The translations under genes were made by a program, and so were the position numbers. Below, piece by piece: positions 55,584 through 64,000 of a DNA stretch of 64,000 bases (position 1 is the first letter of the stretch; the number at the start of each line of letters is the position of its first letter). The notes beneath the pieces are model-generated. The model was not told the origin of the DNA. It did no database searches and saw nothing but the letters and a program-made list of their open reading frames with translations. The stretch is from positions 1 through 64,000 of the forward strand of contig NZ_FUYN01000005.1 in assembly GCF_900168025.1 (NCBI RefSeq). Direction: 5' to 3'. The stretch comes from Acetoanaerobium noterae (GTDB lineage Bacteria > Bacillota > Clostridia > Peptostreptococcales > Filifactoraceae).

Positions 55584-56201
55584 ATGAAGAATAAAAATAA
55601 ATATCTTTTAATAACTATTATTTTAGTATTTACTTTACTTACAGTTATGGTTATAAACCTTAATGCAAATAGCAAGGAATACATCATTGGAGATACTGAT
55701 AGCTCTACAATTCAAGATGAATCTATAGCTGATGATGCTGAAAAAGAAAATTATGAGCAAGAGGAAAACAGCAAGGTAACTGTTTTTGTAAGTGGAGAAG
55801 TTTTAAATCAAAGAGTTGTTGAACTAGAAAAAGGTAAAAGATTAATTGATGCAGTAGAAATATGTGGAGGCCTTACGGAAAAAGCTGACTTAAATGCTGT
55901 AAACCTAGCTCTAGTATTAGAAGAAGAAGGACACTATATAATTCCTGCAATAGGAGATACGAATGTAGTTAATGCCACAAATTTAAACCAGATGAATTCA
56001 TCGTCTAACCTTGTAAATATAAATTCTGCAGATATTGAGCTATTAAAAACACTTCCCGGTGTTGGAGACGTCCTGGGACAGAGAATATTGGATAAAAGAG
56101 AAGAGCTAGGCAAATTTACTTCAATTGATCAGCTTAATGATGTATCTGGAATCGGAGATAAAAAATTTTCTGATATTAAAGATAAGGTAACAATAGATTA
56201 G
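55584..56201 (+). CDS. ComEA-like helix-hairpin-helix protein
   Basis: A 205-aa protein with an N-terminal membrane anchor (YLLITIILVFTLLTVMVINL), an acidic linker, a SLBB domain (VTVFVSGEVLNQRVVELEKG) and a C-terminal double helix-hairpin-helix (VNINSADIELLKTLPGVGDV, then LNDVSGIGDKKFSDI). This is the architecture of ComEA, the surface DNA receptor for natural transformation. No other competence gene is adjacent, so its role in DNA uptake is inferred. Confidence 0.87.
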   Translation: MKNKNKYLLITIILVFTLLTVMVINLNANSKEYIIGDTDSSTIQDESIADDAEKENYEQEENSKVTVFVSGEVLNQRVVELEKGKRLIDAVEICGGLTEKADLNAVNLALVLEEEGHYIIPAIGDTNVVNATNLNQMNSSSNLVNINSADIELLKTLPGVGDVLGQRILDKREELGKFTSIDQLNDVSGIGDKKFSDIKDKVTID

Positions 56202-56369
56202 TAGCTTTTTTAATCTTAAATATAAACTAGAACTTCAATTCTTATTATAAATTTTTACTTTAGTTAATCTATGTAACTTTTATAAGTTTAATATTAATTA
56301 TTTGGGTATATAAGATTTAGTGTGATAATTTAAGTATTTAATCATATAAACAAAGAAGGGAAGATTATA

Positions 56370-56882
56370 ATGAATAAAAGACAAAATATAGTAACAATGA
56401 AAGGCAATCCTATTACTTTACTGGGAAACGAAATAAAAGTGGGAGATAATGCTCCAGATTTTACAGTAGTAGACAATGATTTAAATCCATTTGTTTTTAG
56501 TAGTGAGCCAGCTAGTGTAAAAATAATTAGTGTAGTACCATCTCTAGATACTTCAGTATGCGAATTTCAAACTACTCATTTTAATGAAACAGCTTCAGCA
56601 TTAGGAGATGTAAAAATAATAACTATAAGTGTCGATTTACCATTTGCTCAGAAAAGATTCTGCGTAGGAAAAGGCATAGATAAAGTCAAAGTGTATTCAG
56701 ATTATAAGGATTTATCATTTGGTTTAAATTACGGGTTTGTTATTGAAGAGCTGAGACTATTAGCAAGAGGGATAGTAGTTATAGATAAAAATAATAAAGT
56801 AACATATGTGGAATATGTAAAAGAAGCAACTGACCATCCAAATTATGATAAAGCAATTGAAGAAGCTAGAAAATTAATATAA
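56370..56882 (+). CDS. tpx: Thiol peroxidase (2-Cys peroxiredoxin)
   Basis: A 170-aa peroxidase that reduces hydroperoxides with thioredoxin. The peroxidatic Cys64 is in PSLDTSVCEFQT and the resolving Cys98 in KRFCVGKG, the 34-residue spacing typical of Tpx. GDNAPDFTVVDNDL and the C-terminal YVKEATDHPNYDKA also fit. The gene uses cysteine, not selenocysteine, although the selenium genes follow directly. AGAAGGGA precedes the ATG. Confidence 0.96.
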   Translation: MNKRQNIVTMKGNPITLLGNEIKVGDNAPDFTVVDNDLNPFVFSSEPASVKIISVVPSLDTSVCEFQTTHFNETASALGDVKIITISVDLPFAQKRFCVGKGIDKVKVYSDYKDLSFGLNYGFVIEELRLLARGIVVIDKNNKVTYVEYVKEATDHPNYDKAIEEARKLI

Positions 56883-56889
56883 AATCCAG

Positions 56890-56916
56890 ACACCCCATTT
56901 ATGGGGTGTTATTTTA
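56890..56916 (+). terminator. Rho-independent terminator after tpx
   Basis: ACACCCCA (56890-56897), loop TTTA, TGGGGTGT (56902-56909), then TATTTTA. Confidence 0.85.
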
Positions 56917-56979
56917 TATGGAGTTTATGATATATTATAAACGTATAAGTTTGAATATTGTTAAGAAAGTGAGAGAACA

Positions 56980-58023
56980 ATGAAAAGTGTAAAATTAACT
57001 CAATTAACAAAATCAGCTGGCTGAGCAGCTAAAATAGGGCCAAAGGATTTGGCAAAAGCATTAGAAAAAATTCCACAAAAATACCATGAAAATTTAATCG
57101 TAGGCTATGAGCATTCTGATGATGCAGCTGTTTATAAAATAGATAATGACAAGGCATTAATACAAACTCTGGACTTCTTTACACCTGTAGTTGATGATCC
57201 ATATCTTTTTGGGAGTATAGCTGCAGCAAATTCATTATCAGATATTTATGCTATGGGAGGCAAACCAATCTTAGCTATGAACATTGTTTGCTTCCCAAAC
57301 TGCTTAGATATGGAGATTCTAGGTGAAATCTTAAGAGGTGGATATGAGAAGGTAGCGGAATCTGGAGCTATTTTAGTGGGAGGTCATTCTGTTGAAGATG
57401 ATGAACCGAAATATGGTCTTTCTGTTACAGGAATGACAAATCCTAAAAATGTACTTACGAATGCTGGAGCAAAAGAGGGAGACCTACTAGTTTTAACTAA
57501 ACCTTTAGGAAGTGGTATACTAAATACGGCTATTAAAGGAGATATTATAGAAAAATCTCATTATGAAGAAGTAGTTAAAATAATGAGTCACTTAAATATG
57601 TATGCAGCTATACCTTTTGAGAAGCTAAAAGTGCATGCTGTAACAGATATAACAGGATTTGGGCTTATAGGACATATTGTGGAAATGGCTAAAGGTTCAA
57701 ACACCACTATTGTTATTGAAACAAAAACTATTCCAGTCATTGATGGTGCCTTTGATTATGCGAAAATGGGAATTATTCCAGCTGGAATGTACAACAATAG
57801 AGAATACTTTGAGCATGAGGTTATATATCAAAATGATAAATTCAAGTCATCTATTCTATGTGACATTTTATATGATCCTCAGACATCAGGAGGACTTTTG
57901 GTAAGCTTGCCGGAGAGTGAAGCTATAGAGTATATGAAAATTTTAAATTCAACTCAAGCAATAAAATGCGAACTAATAGGTAGAGTAACAAGTAAGAAAG
58001 ATAAATATATAGTACTGGAGTAG
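56980..58023 (+). CDS. selD: Selenide, water dikinase, selenoprotein with UGA codon 15
   Basis: A 347-aa enzyme making monoselenophosphate from selenide and ATP, the selenium donor for tRNA-Sec. The true start is ATG 56980 after GTGAGAG. An in-frame TGA at 57022-57024 is codon 15, in the active-site context KSAGUAAKIGP, where other SelDs have Cys or Sec followed by the essential Lys. Translation from the next start without the first 23 residues would lose the catalytic site. Later motifs are VGGHSVEDDEPKYG and VTDITGFGLIGH. First gene of selDAB, four bases before selA. Confidence 0.96.
57022..57053 (+). promoter_or_regulatory. Predicted bacterial SECIS element in selD
   Basis: After the UGA at 57022-57024, GCCAAA (57039-57044) and TTTGGC (57048-57053) form a six-pair stem with the three-base loop GGA. 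The loop starts with G and lies 20 bases past the UGA, within the known bacterial SECIS rules (small apical loop with an early G, 16-37 bases from UGA). It should bind SelB. Secondary structure was judged by eye. Confidence 0.7.
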
Positions 58024-58027
58024 AACA

Positions 58028-59446
58028 ATGAATAAAAGCATAGATAAAAATATTCTTATGAGAAATTTACCCTCCATTGATAAATTGCTTCAAAGCTCAA
58101 TTGCTGTAGATAGCATAAATATAAATGGACACAATCAAACAGCTATATTGATAAGGAACACTTTATCCGCACTAAGAGATGACGTACTTAATGATAGAAT
58201 AAAAACGGTGGAAGAGCTTGAACTTGAAAAAATATTATTAAGATTTGAACAACAGTTAAAGCAATATGAAAATAAAAAATTACAAAAAACAATTAATGCA
58301 ACTGGTGTAATACTGCATACGAACTTAGGAAGAGCTCCTTTGTCAAGATACGTTACTAGAGCAGCTCTAGAGACTATTGAAAACTATTCCAATCTAGAAT
58401 TTGATATTGAGACAGGTAAAAGGGGATCTAGACATGACTATCTAAGAGATATATTATGTAGGCTTACAGGAGCAGAAGATGCAGTTGTTGTTAATAATAA
58501 TGCTGCTGCTGTTTTGCTTATACTATCAACCTTTGCTAAAAATAAAGAAGTGATTGTTTCAAGAGGAGAGCTTGTTGAAATTGGAGGGTCATTTAGAGTT
58601 CCTTCTGTTATGGAGCAAAGTGGAAGTAAACTAGTTGAAGTAGGAACAACCAATAAAACTCATGCTTATGATTATGAAAATGCGATAACTGATGACACTG
58701 CACTACTTATGAAGATACATACAAGCAATTTTAAAATAATGGGCTTCACCCAAAGTTTAGAAATCAAACAGATTAAAGAAATAGGTGAGAAATATAATAT
58801 ACCTGTTGTGGAGGATATTGGCAGCGGAGTTTTGATTGATTTAAGAAAATTGAATATGCCTTATGAGCCAACAGTTCAAGATTCTATTAATCAGGGAGCA
58901 GATATAGTTTCATTTAGTGGAGATAAGCTACTTGGAGGTCCTCAAGCTGGAATTATTGTAGGGAAGAGAGAATATATTCAAAAGATTAAGAAAAACCAAC
59001 TTTTAAGAGCGCTTAGAATTGATAAAGTTATGATATCTCTTCTTTACCATACCTTATTAGAATATGATAAGTTTGAACTGCCATACAATTCTATCCCTAT
59101 ACTTGATATGATGTCTAAACCGATAGATGAATTAAAACTAAAAGCCCAAGGACTGTATAATGTTTTATTAGAAGATATTAATTTTAATGGTATAGCAGAA
59201 GTAACGATTAATGAAACCAAGGCTCAGGTAGGAGGAGGCTCACTTCCAAATGAATATATAGATAGCTATGCTGTATGCTTGAAGCCATTAAAAATAAGTG
59301 TAGCAAAGCTAGAAGAGGATTTGAGAAAAGGGAAATATCATATCATATCTAGAATCCAAAATGATATGCTGATATTAGATGTAAGAACATTATTTGAAGA
59401 TGATTTTGAAAAAATATCAGCTGCCCTAAAGCAAATATTGTTATAA
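58028..59446 (+). CDS. selA: L-seryl-tRNA(Sec) selenium transferase
   Basis: A 472-aa PLP enzyme that converts Ser-tRNA-Sec to Sec-tRNA-Sec with selenophosphate. Seen: INATGVILHTNLGRAPLS, NLEFDIETGKRGSRHDYLRD, AVVVNNNAAAVLLIL, and the PLP lysine in SFSGDKLLGGPQAGIIVG. Starts four bases after selD, ends 11 before selB. Confidence 0.97.
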   Translation: MNKSIDKNILMRNLPSIDKLLQSSIAVDSININGHNQTAILIRNTLSALRDDVLNDRIKTVEELELEKILLRFEQQLKQYENKKLQKTINATGVILHTNLGRAPLSRYVTRAALETIENYSNLEFDIETGKRGSRHDYLRDILCRLTGAEDAVVVNNNAAAVLLILSTFAKNKEVIVSRGELVEIGGSFRVPSVMEQSGSKLVEVGTTNKTHAYDYENAITDDTALLMKIHTSNFKIMGFTQSLEIKQIKEIGEKYNIPVVEDIGSGVLIDLRKLNMPYEPTVQDSINQGADIVSFSGDKLLGGPQAGIIVGKREYIQKIKKNQLLRALRIDKVMISLLYHTLLEYDKFELPYNSIPILDMMSKPIDELKLKAQGLYNVLLEDINFNGIAEVTINETKAQVGGGSLPNEYIDSYAVCLKPLKISVAKLEEDLRKGKYHIISRIQNDMLILDVRTLFEDDFEKISAALKQILL

Positions 59447-59457
59447 GAGGTATAAAA

Positions 59458-61341
59458 ATGAATAATATAATAATTGGAACAGCGGGACATATAGACCATG
59501 GAAAAACAACTTTAATAAAAGCTTTGACTGGAGTAGATACCGATAGACTCAAAGAAGAAAAAAAGCGAGGGATTTCTATAGACCTAGGTTTTACAAGCTT
59601 TAAAATTAATCCTAATAAAACTGCTGGAATAATTGATGTACCAGGTCATGAAAAATTTTTAAAAAATATGTTAGCTGGGGTTGCAGGCATGGATATCATC
59701 CTGCTTGTAGTATCTGCTGAAGAAGGTGTTATGCCTCAAACTAAGGAACACCTAGATATATTAAATTTGATTGGAATAAAAAAAGGAATAATAGTATTAA
59801 CTAAAGCTGACAAAGTAGATGATGAATTTTTAGAAATGGTAAAAGAGGATTTAAGGGCTCATGTAAAATCATCATTTTTAGAAGATGCGGAAATAATTCC
59901 AGTTGATTCTATATCGAAAAGAGGAATTGATTTATTAATTAGCAAAATAGATAAGCTAACTGAAGAATTTGAGCCTAAAAATTTGAATGTTGCACCTAGA
60001 TTGTTTGTAGATAGAATTTTTTCTATTAAAGGTTTTGGAAGTGTAGTAACAGGGACTTTAATTGAAGGTATTTTAAGAGTTGATGATTTGGTATATCTTT
60101 ATCCTAAAAAAATTGAAAGTAGAGTAAGAGGTTTGCAAGTGCATTCTCAAAAAACAGATATTGCTTATGCTGGACAAAGAGTAGCAGTGAATCTAAGTAA
60201 TATTTCTTTAGACGATGTACAAAGAGGAGATATTTTATCTTCTAATCCAAATCTTTCTGTTTCAATGATGCTAGATGCAAAACTTACTATGCTAAATGAT
60301 ATATCAAAGGATTTAGAACATTGGGACAGAGTCAGAGTTTATCATGGAGCTAGAGAAATTCTAGCTAGAGTTGTTCCTTTAGAATCTGATATACTTGCAA
60401 AAGGAAAATCGGGGTATGTTCAATTAAGGTTAGAAGAGGAAGTCTCTTGTAAGGAAAAGGACCATATAATATTAAGATTCTATTCTCCTCTTGAAACTAT
60501 TGGAGGAGGCATAATTTTAGATTCTGATCCTGAGAAGCACACTATTAATACTTTGAATATAGTTGAAAAACTCAGCTTGAAGGAAAAAGGGACACTTTCA
60601 GATAGAATATTACAATTAATTCAAAGTAAAACAGTATTAGTTAATAAGGAAATATTAATTAAAGAGTTAGGAGACGAAGCATCCAAGATAGCAAATGAAA
60701 TTGATTTGATGCTTGAAAATGAAGAGCTCATAGAAGTTGCTGGTCTTCTTATAGATACAAAAGGCTTAGATAATATAGTTGGCCAAATTCAAAAACAACT
60801 TAAGTATTATCACAGCAAATTCCCATTTAGAGCTGGAGCTAGTAAAGAAGAGTTAAGAACTAAAATAACATTTAAATTAAAGCCTAAAGAATTCGATGCT
60901 CTAATGAACTTTCTGGAGAGCAAAAGTATAGTTAGTATGAATGATCAATATGTTTCAAGTTACGGCTTTGAAGTTTGCTTTGATGATAAAGCGCTTGCAT
61001 TAAAAAATGAAATTGAGAGCTACTATATTAATAATAAAACACCTTTGCAAACAGATAAGATTATTGGCAATAGTTTAGAAAGTCTTGAAATGATTCATTA
61101 CCTTATTGGTAGATCACTAGTTAAACTAAGTGATGATTTGTTTTATGACAAGCTACTTATTGAAGAATATCAGAGTATAGTTAAAAAATATTTAGATAAA
61201 AATGGAGAAGTAAGTATAAAGAATTTAAAAGATGAGACAGAATTAAGCAGGAAATATTTAATAGCGATAATGGAATATTTTGATAGAATAAAATTCACAA
61301 AGCGAAGCGGTGAAGTTAGAATATCATATGATAGAAACTAA
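59458..61341 (+). CDS. selB: Selenocysteine-specific elongation factor SelB
   Basis: A 627-aa GTPase that delivers Sec-tRNA to UGA codons by binding SECIS hairpins. The EF-Tu-like G domain has GHIDHGKTTLIKAL, DVPGHEKF and LTKADK. Domains II and III follow, and the C-terminal 230 residues form winged-helix repeats that bind the hairpin (for example FPFRAGASKEELRTK). AAGAGG precedes the ATG. With selD, selA and the nearby tRNA-Sec it completes the selenocysteine machinery. Confidence 0.97.
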   Translation: MNNIIIGTAGHIDHGKTTLIKALTGVDTDRLKEEKKRGISIDLGFTSFKINPNKTAGIIDVPGHEKFLKNMLAGVAGMDIILLVVSAEEGVMPQTKEHLDILNLIGIKKGIIVLTKADKVDDEFLEMVKEDLRAHVKSSFLEDAEIIPVDSISKRGIDLLISKIDKLTEEFEPKNLNVAPRLFVDRIFSIKGFGSVVTGTLIEGILRVDDLVYLYPKKIESRVRGLQVHSQKTDIAYAGQRVAVNLSNISLDDVQRGDILSSNPNLSVSMMLDAKLTMLNDISKDLEHWDRVRVYHGAREILARVVPLESDILAKGKSGYVQLRLEEEVSCKEKDHIILRFYSPLETIGGGIILDSDPEKHTINTLNIVEKLSLKEKGTLSDRILQLIQSKTVLVNKEILIKELGDEASKIANEIDLMLENEELIEVAGLLIDTKGLDNIVGQIQKQLKYYHSKFPFRAGASKEELRTKITFKLKPKEFDALMNFLESKSIVSMNDQYVSSYGFEVCFDDKALALKNEIESYYINNKTPLQTDKIIGNSLESLEMIHYLIGRSLVKLSDDLFYDKLLIEEYQSIVKKYLDKNGEVSIKNLKDETELSRKYLIAIMEYFDRIKFTKRSGEVRISYDRN

Positions 61342-61352
61342 GAGGTGAGTTC

Positions 61353-62039
61353 ATGGCAAATATCCTTGTCGTTGACGATGAGCCTTTGATAGTAAAAGGG
61401 CTGAAGTTTTCACTTGAACAAGAAGGTCATATAATTGATACATCATTTGATGGAAATGATGCGCTTGAAAATATTAAATCAAAGGATTACGACATTATAC
61501 TTTTGGATTTGATGCTACCAATTATAGATGGATTTGAAGTATGCAAAAAAGTCAGAGAAACCTCTGATGTTCCAATCATAATTTTAAGCGCTAAAGGAGA
61601 AGACATTAGCAAAATCAAAGGTCTAGAAATAGGTGCAGACGACTATATAACAAAACCATTTAACATAATGGAGTTAAAGGCTAGAGTTAATGCAATACTG
61701 AGGAGAATGGAAAAATCGAAAAAAATAGTTGCTCAAAAACATTTAGGGGATATTACTATAAACTATTTAGACAGAAAAGTAACTAGAAACTCTGAGGAAA
61801 TAAATTTGACCTCGAAGGAATTTGATTTGTTGTTTTTATTAATGGATAATCCTAATAAGGTTTTTTCGAGAGAGGCATTGCTCGAGAAGGTATGGAAGTA
61901 TGAACATTTTGGGGATTTGAGAACAGTTGATGTGCATATTAGAAAATTAAGAGAAAAAATAGAAGATAACTCCTCGAATCCCGTTCATATTATGACAAAA
62001 TGGGGTGAAGGATATTATTTCCAATTTAAAAAAGAATAG
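61353..62039 (+). CDS. OmpR-family response regulator
   Basis: A 228-aa regulator. The receiver domain is N-terminal (VVDDEPLIVKGLKFSLE, phospho-acceptor Asp in DIILLDLMLPIIDG, Lys in ITKPFNIMEL). The C-terminal part is a winged-helix DNA-binding domain (RTVDVHIRKLREKIED, KWGEGYYFQ). It begins 12 bases after selB and may be on the same transcript. It pairs with the overlapping kinase gene; the target genes are not known. Confidence 0.94.
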   Translation: MANILVVDDEPLIVKGLKFSLEQEGHIIDTSFDGNDALENIKSKDYDIILLDLMLPIIDGFEVCKKVRETSDVPIIILSAKGEDISKIKGLEIGADDYITKPFNIMELKARVNAILRRMEKSKKIVAQKHLGDITINYLDRKVTRNSEEINLTSKEFDLLFLLMDNPNKVFSREALLEKVWKYEHFGDLRTVDVHIRKLREKIEDNSSNPVHIMTKWGEGYYFQFKKE

Positions 62040-63036
62040 CATAATCATCAATATAGTACTATCTTATATATTAACTTTGTATTTATTGTATACATTTACT
62101 AGCCAAAAGCAGTTGATGTATTCAGCGATAATTTTTATAGTTATACTGTTTCTTTCGCTCACTTCATACAATTATTTTATTAATAGGATATATTTAAATG
62201 ATTTGCTAAGTGTAATGTCAAATATTGCAAATGGAAGATATGAAAAAAAATCTTTGGATGAAAACAAGCATACAGAAATGGATACTCAGCTTAACATGAT
62301 ATCAGCAAGAGTTGAAACCTTGGAAAAGCAGAAAGATTCCTTTATTTATGATATATCTCACGAACTTAGAACGCCACTTAGCACTATAAAGATATTATCT
62401 CAGAGCATACAATACTCTCAAAATGATGAAGTGGATATTTATAAGGAATTTTTTTCGGATATCGTAAACGAAATTGATAGGATGGATAATATAATAACTG
62501 ATATGATGCAGTCTGTTGATTTAGATCCTAACAGCTATATAGTTAAACTAAGGCTCTCATATCTCAATTATTTATGTGAAAGCATAGTTAAACGATTACA
62601 GCCTATAGCATTTAAAAAAAATATAACGATAGAGTTTGTAGCTCTTTCTAATTTGCAGATTTATATTGACCCAACGAAAATAGATAGAGCAGTTTCCAAT
62701 ATAATTGAGAATGCTATTAAGTATAGTGAGAACGATTCCAAGATAGAAGTAACCTTATATCAAGAAAGAAACAGAGCATGTATAAGCGTTAGAGATGAAG
62801 GAATTGGAATATCTCAAAGTGAAATAAATAGGATTTTTGAGAGATTTTATAGAGTAAAAAAAGATAGAAGTAGAACTACTGGAGGAAGTGGTCTAGGCTT
62901 ATATATTACTAAAAAAATTATTGATATGCATCAGGGTGAAATCGACATAAAAAGTATAGAAAATATAGGCAGTATATTTACTATAAAGCTTCCAATGAAT
63001 CTATATTCTCAAACTATTTTTAATAAAAATAGCTAA
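62005..63036 (+). CDS. Sensor histidine kinase
   Basis: A 343-aa kinase with two N-terminal membrane helices (about residues 12-28 and 36-55) separated by only a few residues, so it has almost no external sensor. A short HAMP-like linker, the H-box (DISHELRTPLSTIKIL), N-box (NIIENAIKYSEND), G1 (RDEGIGIS) and G2 (TGGSGLGLYITKK) follow. The best available start is GTG 62005, 35 bases inside the response regulator and without a clear ribosome site; translational coupling is likely and the start is uncertain. The lack of a sensor loop suggests intramembrane sensing. Confidence 0.88.
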   Translation: MKDIISNLKKNSIIINIVLSYILTLYLLYTFTSQKQLMYSAIIFIVILFLSLTSYNYFINRIYLNDLLSVMSNIANGRYEKKSLDENKHTEMDTQLNMISARVETLEKQKDSFIYDISHELRTPLSTIKILSQSIQYSQNDEVDIYKEFFSDIVNEIDRMDNIITDMMQSVDLDPNSYIVKLRLSYLNYLCESIVKRLQPIAFKKNITIEFVALSNLQIYIDPTKIDRAVSNIIENAIKYSENDSKIEVTLYQERNRACISVRDEGIGISQSEINRIFERFYRVKKDRSRTTGGSGLGLYITKKIIDMHQGEIDIKSIENIGSIFTIKLPMNLYSQTIFNKNS

Positions 63037-63095
63037 AATTAAAATTTTCTATTTAAATTTGATAAAAATATGATATAATTCAATAGTGTTTGAAT

Positions 63096-63192
63096 GGGAG
63101 TAGATGGGTGCTGGTGTGTCCTCTGGTCTTCAAAACCAGTTTGAGGGGTTAGGAGCCTCTTAGGTAGGTTCGATTCCTACATACTCCCGCCA
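63096..63192 (+). tRNA. selC: tRNA-Sec (anticodon UCA)
   Basis: A 97-base tRNA with encoded GCCA end. The acceptor is GGGAGTA/TACTCCC, the anticodon arm CTGGT/ACCAG encloses CTTCAAA giving anticodon TCA, the extra arm is very long (from TTGAGG to CCTCTTA), and the T-arm is GTAGG/CCTAC with TTCGATT. The extended D stem and long variable arm are those of selenocysteine tRNA. TATAAT at 63074-63079 is the likely -10 box. It is separated from selDAB only by the two-component genes. Confidence 0.97.
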
Positions 63193-63199
63193 AAAAATA

Positions 63200-63227
63200 T
63201 TGATGAATAATTATGTTATAATATAAT
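63200..63227 (+). promoter_or_regulatory. Promoter of ackA
   Basis: TTGATG (63200-63205), a 16-base spacer and TATAAT (63222-63227); an overlapping TATAAT lies five bases earlier. It leads to the acetate kinase start at 63250. Confidence 0.6.
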
Positions 63228-63249
63228 AAAAAAAATAGGGGGAAGAAGC

Positions 63250-64000
63250 ATGAATGTACTTGTTATTAACTGCGGTAGTTCTTCATTAAAGTATCAATTT
63301 ATTGATATGACATCTGAAGAAGTATTAGCAAAAGGGCTAGTTGAAAGAATTGGTATTGAAGGATCTATATTAAAGCACCAAACTACAGGAAAAGACAAAG
63401 TATCAATTGAACAACCTATGCATGACCATAAGATTGCCTTACAATTAGTTTTAGAAGCACTTATGAATTCAGAACACGGCGCAATCAAAGATTTAAAAGA
63501 AATATCAGCAGTTGGACACAGAGTTGTTCACGGCGGAGAAGCTTTCTCACATTCAGCTCTAATTGATGAGCATGTTAAAAAAGCAATTGAAGATTGTATT
63601 GAATTAGCACCACTACATAACCCACCGAATTTAATCGGTATAAATGCTTGTCAAGAAATTCTTCCTAATGTACCTATGGTTGCAGTTTTTGATACAGCTT
63701 TCCACCAAACTATGCCAAAGTCTTCATATCTATATGGATTACCATATGAGTATTATGAAAAATATAAAGTTAGAAGATACGGTTTCCACGGAACATCTCA
63801 TAAATATGTAGCTCAAAAGACTGCAGAAATCTTAAATAAGAAACTTGAAGATATCAATATAATTACTTGCCACCTAGGAAATGGAGCAAGTGTTACAGCA
63901 GTTGAAAAAGGCCACTCAGTAGATACTTCTATGGGCTTTACACCGCTTGAAGGACTTATCATGGGTACTAGATGTGGAGATATTGACCCGGCGATGGTTA
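63250..64000 (+). CDS. ackA: Acetate kinase, partial at window edge
   Basis: The first 250 residues of an ASKHA-fold kinase that makes ATP and acetate from acetyl phosphate, the main energy-yielding step of amino acid fermentation. Seen: [65 protein letters not shown] and [28 protein letters not shown] precedes the ATG. The C-terminal part continues past base 64000. Confidence 0.97.
   Translation, partial: MNVLVINCGSSSLKYQFIDMTSEEVLAKGLVERIGIEGSILKHQTTGKDKVSIEQPMHDHKIALQLVLEALMNSEHGAIKDLKEISAVGHRVVHGGEAFSHSALIDEHVKKAIEDCIELAPLHNPPNLIGINACQEILPNVPMVAVFDTAFHQTMPKSSYLYGLPYEYYEKYKVRRYGFHGTSHKYVAQKTAEILNKKLEDINIITCHLGNGASVTAVEKGHSVDTSMGFTPLEGLIMGTRCGDIDPAMV

Noticed and set aside
1-64000. CRISPR array
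   Set aside because: No series of regularly spaced direct repeats was seen, and no cas genes are present.

Overview
The window is from a low-GC, anaerobic, amino-acid-fermenting member of the Clostridia. Gene content fits a Peptostreptococcaceae-type Stickland organism: a complete lysine-fermentation cluster, an Rnf complex, an iron-sulfur L-serine dehydratase, acetate kinase, and a full selenocysteine set including a UGA-containing selD and tRNA-Sec. From memory, the KamD and KamE proteins (516 and 262 aa) look the same as, or very close to, those of Acetoanaerobium (Clostridium) sticklandii. That species call is recall plus inference; no search was run.

Positions 1-12.85 kb are accessory. 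An IS3-type element runs off the left edge and has cut the 5' end off a sensor kinase. Next come a chemoreceptor, an HD-GYP phosphodiesterase and an overlapping GGDEF cyclase, a small SHOCT membrane protein, and a Csp-type subtilase pseudogene that ends at a HigB/HigA-like toxin-antitoxin module. The remnant of an integrated element follows: ImmA-like peptidase plus XRE repressor, an operator/promoter region, an ArpU-like regulator, a sigma-like protein, a roughly 400-base untranslated stretch that looks like structured RNA, a small excisionase and a tyrosine integrase. The integrase lies 50 bp from the 3' end of a tRNA-Leu(CAA), the probable attachment site. The far end of the element was not found.

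Positions 13-33.3 kb are core genome: polA-coaE-lytic transglycosylase, tRNA-Leu(GAG), an aromatic-acid-exporter-like protein, an NlpC/P60 hydrolase, the six-gene rnfCDGEAB operon, then maf-radC-mreCD-PBP2-minCDE-rodA-mgsA (cell shape and division, with mreB absent).

Positions 33.3-42.1 kb hold the lysine fermentation operon kal-kce-kdd-kamA-kamB-kamC-kamD-kamE. A consensus promoter and a lysine riboswitch precede it. The 3' strand of riboswitch helix P1 is also the 5' arm of an 18-bp terminator, so lysine binding should switch expression ON. This is the most striking regulatory feature in the window.

Positions 42.2-53.6 kb carry a radical SAM/DUF2344/RNase G group, rplU-prp-rpmA-obg-yhbY, nadD-yqeK-LCP-rsfS and sdaAB-sdaAA. 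After a convergent terminator come a small P-loop ATPase and a DacF-type carboxypeptidase on the minus strand, then a ComEA-like protein and thiol peroxidase. The selD-selA-selB operon, a two-component system and tRNA-Sec follow, and the window ends inside ackA. The SelD reading frame must be read through an in-frame UGA (codon 15), and a compact hairpin just downstream fits the bacterial SECIS rules.
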